A stretch of 64,000 nucleotides of DNA from Apostichopus japonicus (Eukaryota > Echinodermata > Holothuroidea > Aspidochirotida > Stichopodidae). The notes beneath the pieces were generated by a model. It was not told the DNA's origin and ran no database searches. It was given only the letters and a program-made list of their open reading frames with translations. The first letter of the stretch is position 1; each line of letters begins with the position of its first letter. The stretch spans positions 9,439,501 to 9,503,500 of the forward strand of contig NC_092576.1 of the NCBI RefSeq assembly GCF_037975245.1, written 5' to 3'. Made by a program: the position numbers and the translations under genes. Positions 51,401 to 60,400 of the stretch are shown in pieces.

Positions 51401-54400
51401 CCCCCCCCCCCACCCTCCCCTCCCTCTGCCAGATCTGAAGTCTCCTAACAGTTTAAAATGTCTAGCTTGTCTAGAGAGGATTTTACATTCTTTTTAGGAG
51501 TGGGTTCCATTAATTATGTAATAAAGAAGGAGATTTTGAATAAGGGGGTCGAGGAGAATGGTGTTTTTTAAATATTTTTGGTTTGAAACAATAAGTTGGT
51601 TAAAGAGAGGGATTGTGTTTGCTGCTTCAAGCAACTTTCTAATAGCAATATATCTAGGGATGTTTAGGCAAATTCTAAAGACATTGTTATTAATAATGTG
51701 TTTAATTTGGAAATGTTGAAACTTTGAAGCAACTTAGGAGGCAGATACTGCCATATGCAATAAAGGGGTTTGATTTTAATGTTTATAGATTTGTAAAAGG
51801 ATGTGTGGAGGGAGACAATTGACATTGCATGGACTTTTATAATATCTATTATATATAATAATAATTGATAGACCCTACATAACACAACACTGTACATATC
51901 ATGTGGAAATAAACATGTGTGAGTGTACACCTCCATGTATATGTACAATACCTATATATGTGTGTGAGTACACCATTACACAAAGAAGAAGGAATATACT
52001 CCAGACAAGACTGAATTTATTCAACACGCAGTGTGAGGGAAAAACCGTTTAACAAAATTTCTGACATATATTTTCTGCATTTCATTCTGTCTTTCGCCCA
52101 ATTTTTTTTCATTTTTTTTTTTTCGTTTTGCTATTTTTTTTATTTCTTTTTGCTATTTTTTTTTTACACGATTGTGACTTAGTACAATTCAGAAACAAGA
52201 TAATATCGCCGTTGTTCGTATCTGTACCCACGTTTGTCGTCAGAGACTGTAATTTAACCCACCGATAAAGACGAAAAGGAGAGGAAAAAAATCTTAGCTA
52301 GAGTGTCGTATGAGTTCTGGAGCCAATTAATCGTGTCTCTAATTGGTAAGGAAGATGTCGTTACTACAGCTGGTTGTATACTTGTAATGTGATTCCAACA
52401 GATCAAACACTTCTGCACAGATAAAAGTCCTGCTGTGCTTGCCACTCAACTCTTCTATCCGCCCAAAGACTTGTCAAAGCGTACTTTATATATTTAATAG
52501 AACCATCATTTTCTATAATTTACGTGTCACAGAAGCATTTAGGGGGATTTATTTTTCTTTTTGGAAAACTTTGCAAAAATGATTATAAATCCAACTTCAT
52601 AACCTTGACAGTCCCATAAACAACTTTCTACATTGGTTTTGTTTGGTTCACTTCTTCATATTATGCAGGATTTAGGCAAATGGTGGACGGTGATGATTGT
52701 TCAGTACTAGGAAGGTGATGATGGCTTTGTAGGCTGTCATGATTGTTTGGAAACTCATGATTATTCAGGCTGTAATGGTGATGATTGTTAATTATGAGAC
52801 AGATTGTGATGATAAGAATTTTATAAACTGTAATAATTTTCTGGTAGACTTTGATGATTGTTTGTTATATACATACATATATATTTCTACATATATACAT
52901 ATATATATAATTGAAATCGTAGTGAGTTGGAAAATTAAGAACAGTGAAAAAACTTCCAGCCTCCACCGGGATTTGAACCCGGGCCTCCCGCTTTATATGC
53001 GGACACCCTAACCACTAGGCTATGGACGCTGATTGTATGTCCAGAGGTTCGAAACCGGTAGGGAAGGTTGTAATGCCACTGTAAGCATTTGTCACCTGTA
53101 TTGAACAATGCTAGTTCTGTTTTGGTGACATATTTTGCCTTACTCTAGAGATCAAACATGATGCTAACCAACTCAAAATCATTGGAATTCATTCCTAAAG
53201 CTGGATCTCGAAAGAGATACTTTGAACAGACTCTGGTAAAATGAAATGGATATAAACAAAGGTAAATGAATATATATATAATTGAAATTGTATATTTATA
53301 TATTCAATTTACAAACCTCTGAAGTGATGATATGACATGTTTTCTTAAAGTGATCATGTTTACAGTTCACAAAGTTCACCAGACCTTTGTTCAGACAAGG
53401 AGCATTTCAGATAGGGTAACCTTTTACCCACACTTACAAATAAATTTAAAGCAGCTTTTCCAATTGACTTTGATAAATTTCTCAAGATTATTGGACACAG
53501 CACTCCAATAAGAGGGTATCAGGTAATTACCTTTAATAACTAGTTCAACTATGATTTCGAATTATGAACATAACAAGTCGTAAATTCTGTAAGTTTTTCA
53601 AATTATTTCCATTTTGACTGTGATTTGATACTGCCATGAATTAGTGTCCGGGCTACAAATTTGGGAAAAATCAATACCAAATTTTTAATGAATTAACTCG
53701 GTACAACCATAAATATTTTTCAAAAGGTGGGAAATTTTTGTAGGGTGTCTTTCTTTGACCAGTTACGATACAATTTGTAATGATGTGGTAAATCTCTCGT
53801 AATGCAATAAACTGCTTTAAGTTATATAATAAAAGTGAAAGAGTCCATTGTGTTTTTTTCTTTGTTTGTTCTCCGTTTTTAAAGTATGGTAGTCATCGGT
53901 GACACGGTGCCCACTGTATCGTATTCAAATGGAAATTGAAACAGGAATCGTAACGATTCCGAAAGAGAACCAACCGTGCCAAACATGTTAGACTTAAAAG
54001 AAAACAAGAAACCAGAAAAGGGGGGTAGAAAATGACATCAGTCTTTGTTTCACATCAGCTAGTTTCACTTCTGAGATATTCCAAGCAAAATGGATATGAT
54101 TGGTCAAAGGGGAAATTACACATCAATACAAAAACATAACCATGTACCAAAGATAGTATTAGCTTGTCAGGTGTGGGACTAAAATTCAGAGTGTTGTACA
54201 GGTTATGTTCAAACTGTCCACGAAAATCTCTCAACTCATTTTCAGTTCCATATCATCTTCTGCAGCTGCTCTCAGCTGCTGTTTTGGCCTTTGTGAGGTC
54301 AATGGGAATTATAGTACTTATCCAGCTAGTTATAACAATCTTACTTATTTGTTTTCCACATCTCAGTCATGGAACAAGCTCATGGACTGAAGTGGTTCAT

Positions 54401-57400
54401 TTGACATTCTAAGTTCTATGCCATTTAACCTAGTTGTCTTACTTCCAAAGTCTGTGTTACCCACCTCTGCGCCCACCCCCCCCCCCTCCCCCCGATGCCA
54501 GCCACCTAACCCCGACTCTCCCCCATCACTTTCCCTTGATATGAAATTGTGCTGTTTACGCTTGAGAATAAATTAGCCAAAAGCAGACATAGACAAGAAA
54601 GTCAAGTGCCAGATACCGATGAAAGAGAGAAAATCCAAATATTGTGCGTTGTAACTATATGATCTCTCTCCGTCACAGTCTTACAATTGATAATCATTCA
54701 CTTCTACTGGTCAGCTAAAACAGTTTCCTCATACGAAAAGTGACAGCGAGTTTATTTCCTGGTTATCTAGACGACTCCATTTGAAAATATTTATTTGTTT
54801 TTTTAGCCCTATCATTATCTTTTTGTATTTCTTCCTCCTGCGAAGTTTCCGTGCAACAACAGAAACTTTTTTAAAAGTTTTTTTTTTAATTTTTTTTTCA
54901 TTATGATCATTTTTTTTGTTGTATTTATCTTACCCTATCCTTCAGGAAATTTCAAAATTATCCACAAAGGTAGGCCATGAGCTTGACTAGTCAGGATTTT
55001 TCATTTTCTTTTCCTTTTCTTTTTTTTGAAATGATACAAAAGTTGGAAATTTTCAAAAAGAAAATGATACAAAAGTTTCCAACTTTTTACAAATGTGTTT
55101 AACAATCAAAATTGTTTCAGTAAGGAAATGTTAACCAATGAGTCAAATTAGTACTTCCTCGCTTACCTTCGTCTGAAGAGTCGTTATTATTTTGGTTTCT
55201 TGCAATCTTAATTTGGAGTAATATTCCGTAGACCAAATTCAAGGTATCGTACGATCTTTTGCTCAATGGTCACATCCAGTGTAACAAGACTGTGGCAGTT
55301 TCAACCTCGGTATGCAGCTTTAATCGAGTGGTTTCTTACACTGAAAACACTCTCAGCTGAAGGTCACTCCTAAATCACTTTTGATGATGACAACAGATGA
55401 CATAAAATGGGAGAGTAGGGAGGATGGGACATACCTCTGAAGTTTCACTGCAGCATGTTCTCTGATTTGAGCCTCCACGCATTGTTCCTGCTTGTGCATG
55501 TAGCAGCTGTTCGTGACCAGGTTGTGCATGAAGGCAAACTGCTTGATGATCATCACGTACCTCTCGGATGGGAACTTACACAACCTCATGAATCTACGAG
55601 GAGAAATGAAAAATCACACAAATCAGAGATATGTAACAATGACGAATTGGTTAACGTTCGCAACTTAATGCGTATCTTACCCAACCCCCCCATGCCCCCC
55701 CCATGTAAATACACTTAATAGGCTCAAACAATGTTATTGGTTCAGCATATTAATGGCACAATAAAGCACTTAGGAAATTCTCTTACATATTTTGTTGCCA
55801 TTTTTTAGGTTGCTACAAGTCTAACCTACCTGAAGATCTACATCAATAATTCCCCCTCCCGCCTCCCCCCCCCCCTATTCATATCAATCCATCAGAGTCA
55901 ACTCTTGTGGGTAATTCTGTCTTGTAGAATCTATGGATACAGTTTTAGACTTGTTACAAGTCTACTCTTGACTGGACACCCTCCCCACCATCCCCATTCC
56001 CAGCCAAGTTTAGTTCAATGAATGCTTCTACCATCTAGAATCTCTGCAATGCTATTTAAGAATTGCAATAAGTCTAACCTAGTGCTTCTACTACATGAAC
56101 TTTCCTAATAGACTTGCTTCAAGTCTCATCTTTGCATATTTGGCTAAATTTTGTGGCAATTCTAATCTCCCCCCCCCCACCACTCCTCCCCAGTGTAAGT
56201 TTAATGAATTATTTCCGATGTGTAGAACCTCTCTTTACTATTTAGGCACCATTAAGCCTAATTGATCAATGATTCTTACATACTAACTTTCTTACTAGAC
56301 TTGCTACAAGTCTTAACTCGTATCTGTGACTAGTCCATCCTGGAGGGAGTTGATTTGCTGAATAGCCTTGCTTCAAGTTTGTTCTACCAGCAGTAATACT
56401 GCTTTCTGATAAACAAGTCTGAAAAGTACACAGTTGACTACTTTAGACTTGCTTCAAGTCTACTCTCCCAGCAACAATGATGTTAAACATGCTACCAGTC
56501 TCACCTTGGATCGGTGGCTAGTTCATCTTGGAAGTAGTTGACTTGTTCAAGTACTTTACCCTGTTATTAGGTTCAATGACTAAATCTCTCCTATGAAAAG
56601 TACACAGTTTATTACTATAGACTTGCTTCAAGTCTACTCTCCCAGCAACAATTGTGATAAACATGCTACCAGTCTCACCTTGGATCGGAGGATAATTCAT
56701 CTTGGAGGGAGTTGACTTGTTCAAGTACTTTCCCACTCTTGTCAAGTTTAATGAATAAATCTGACTTCTCGAGAAGCAACTCCAAGAGGTCTTCCCTGGC
56801 TTGTTGAAAGATTTCGTTCTGATGGGCGATGAAGACAGCCATCCTCTCTGGCTCATCTAGGTTTTGATAACATTCCAGGTTCTCGAGGTTGAGCCTCATC
56901 TCGTGGAAGTTGCTCCCTGGTAGGATGATGGACCGGAGGTTACCCAGCATTGTTCTGAAGTCAGATTTGTATCTAAAGGAGAAAATGATCCAAAAAAAAA
57001 TCAAAACTGAAAGATTACTTGGTTCACAATTTAAATGGAAAGTCTGCTAATTACATCCTGAATATATTCATACTTGTAGGGTAATGGATGCAATGTTTGG
57101 AATACATCACACAGTTTCCTGTTTCAAGTCCTGATTTAAGGAGTCCCCATCACTTCCCACACCCATCCAAACCCCCCACCCCCCTCTCCACCACCCACTC
57201 CTCCCTCACGGCACAAAAAACTCACAACATTAAATGTGTCATTTTTTCTTTTAACAATGGATTTTTCTTTAACTTTTCAATTTCAAGGCTACGTAACTTT
57301 TGCAATGAAATAGAAGTAGACAAAGTCACTTAATGCACGCACTGGCAGACAGAGGAATGGATCTAGGAATATCCCTAAAACTTACTGGTTTGGGCCATTA

Positions 57401-60400
57401 TATGAGTAATGAGCCACCAACTGGGACATTCCCAGATTGACAATTCTGTGAAGATGATGTACATCAACTTGCTGAATGGTAGATTTGGAAGGCGGAGACA
57501 GTGGGCCAACTCCAGGACGTGGGAATAGTGGGGGGGGGAGGGGGCACAGTGCTAAAACATAACGATTCAGTAATCGTTAGAAGACTTTTTAGTCCCAAGT
57601 CGCCACTTTAGAAGAAAATCCTATAACCCATCCCACTCCTGTTCACTTTTAAAGAACAAATAAAGACATAAAGTGAGCCTAATTGTCTTAAGACAAATGG
57701 GCCATAATCTTCTAATCACATGATTGATGTAATTATGTCGCACTTAAAGAATAAATCATAACATAAATGCACACACACAAACACAGACAGACAGACAGAC
57801 AGATAGACAAACGGAGAGAGGACTTTATGTTTCAAACTGACCTTTCTTTCCTCTTGGCTTCTTGAAGGCTATGCACATGATCCTGAAAGTAAATCTCCAC
57901 CCTCGCGGTTAGCCCCGGCTCCGTCATCAACTGGAACGGAATTCGTAGTTCATCTGTATCGATGTACTCGCTGTCCTCCCAGGGCTGGTCCAGTTTGATG
58001 AACCATTTATCAAAATGGGGGCTACTTTCTAAAGCATCCCGACAGGCGGGCCAGTACCTGGAAGGTGAAACAGGGAATGTGAACGTGAACATTTACATCA
58101 TTCTGTAGTGTTGAATGCCCCCTCCCCCCTCCCCCCCCCAACGAAAAAAATGCAAAATTTACAGGTTTGGGTATTTATGAGATGATGAATACTTGAGCTG
58201 CTTCCCTTCGTTCCACTAATTATTCACATAAGACCAGAGGTAAATTGAAGTGCGTAAGTTGAGTGGAGACAGGAAAGATAAGAGTGATCAATGTAAACAC
58301 ACACAAATACACACATAACCTAAACTGTTTTCTGATATTTTTCTGCATATTTAGATATGTACTGTACATCTATAAAAGCTCTCAGAATAATTTTCAGAAA
58401 CAGATCAGCAATATCAAACTGGTCACTAGGTAAAAGTTCATCATATAGTAAGCCTTCAATCCTACCCTACTCCCTGCCCCCCACCCCCCCTCCTCCCACC
58501 CTTTTCAAAATTGGTTCACATGTAGCCCGTCGGCTACTTTCAAAAGTATAAATCAGTGCAACGTAAGAAACTGCTCTGACAAACAGTTTCTGATCAAAAC
58601 TCCCAATGTGGAAATCATAAGTCAGGGGCCTCCGTTGCAGTTGAAAAAGTAAAACCTCTGAAAATATATCAAACATTTTATGACAGAATTTCAGCCTGTG
58701 TTCCAAGGCTATACAGTATACAGACAAACATTGCATGTGTTTACAGGAATTTGGCACATACTGTCATAAACTGGGGGTAGCTTCTCCCGACAAAAAAAGA
58801 AATGTCCATGAAATTTGAACATTCTTTTAGAAACTGACCAATGAAATTAAATATGTCTAGACGGATGACTAAAATTGTCCACGTACCTTCCGTTGATTGC
58901 TTCTAAATCAGGATAGATCTCCATGAGCATACTAGGCATGTTTGCTAAATACATGTTTTGTTTATGCTGTTGGTGGTCCTCCTTGAGTCTCTTGGTGTGG
59001 TTTCTGAATAGCTTCTTCGCTGACTTCGTTCCGGCGATCACCACGTGCCCCAGGTAGTCTTCCAACTTCTCCAGCTCTGCCTTCGTGTTCGACCAGATGC
59101 TGCGGTAGTCGGTCACCCTGGACTCGAGGAGATTCGTGTACTTCTTTTTGGCGGCCGCCACCCTCTCCTCTCGTCTCCTGAACGCCTCCTGGTACGACAT
59201 CTCTCGGGGCTTGCTGCGGTTCTTGTCGATCATCGCGGCCAGAGTGCAAAACGGTAAGTTCACGTTTATGTTGAGCTGAGAGGAACATTCCACTATGGAG
59301 AGTTTCTTTTCTCTGGCAAACTGTCGCAGGCTGCTCAGACTCGTCTCCTCCACGGCGTCGAACTTGGTGGCGACGATGACGATCGGCTTCTTCGTCTTGC
59401 TTATCGAGGAATGCAACTTCTGTACAAACTCCATCTGCTTATTCACGTTTCGACCCTTCACATTGCTTACGTCAAACACCAGTAAATAGCCGTCCACTTG
59501 AAATTTACCGCCGGGGAGAGCGTCTTGAGGAAAGCTCCCCTCATCACCTGTAGATATATATACATACCGAATACATGAATAAATTTACCCTCATCACCTG
59601 TAGATATATATACATAATGACTACATGAAAAATTTACTTTTAATTTGAATTCATTAACTATTCATAAACATGCAACGTAATCATAGACATGCCGTCAATG
59701 AGCCAATGGGAAGTGGACTTGATTGTCCATTGTGTTCTTACTGTAAACATTGAAAACATCAGTTCCTTTCATAAATCAAATTGGCTGGACTACCACACTT
59801 AGCAAACTGAGGTCATATCCTTAGAATTAAGCAAAATATAAATAGTCTTTTTAAGGGCTCCAAAATAACTACTGACAATCTTTAGCAAATAACTCAATGT
59901 AGTCCAATTGTATTTGGTATATATTTATAACGCTCTTTTTTATGAGATTAAAACAAGATTTTGGTCATAATAGATTTAGTATAACTAAACCAAGGTACAT
60001 TAAAACAAATAATCCGTTGCTTTGGCCAAGTGGATAAAGGTGGTGGCATTTGAAGCAATGAGGCTTAGCAAGTGGGAGGTTCCGGGTTCGACACCCGGCT
60101 GGGTCATAGTAAGATGGGTTATTTATGAATCCAAGAGCAATCTACGGTTTTCCCATCTGAAATGACTTTCTAAATTGAAAAGATTCCAAATTTGAATTAA
60201 AAATTAAAAATGTTGAATTTTCATTTACTCACCCAACTGGTCCGGACATACGTACGCTACCTTCTCTGCCGAGGACAGTTTCGTGTCCGCACATCTCTTG
60301 ATATAGTTCTTGGAGACCGAACCCTTCAGGACTGAGAAGGACGTATCATCTATAAATTCAGTCTGTTCGACGATTCTGAAATGGAAGTTCATTCCGTCGA

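Noticed and set aside
60013-60100. Functional tRNA gene
   Set aside because: A and B boxes are present but the acceptor stem does not pair and there is a SINE body; it lies in an intron.
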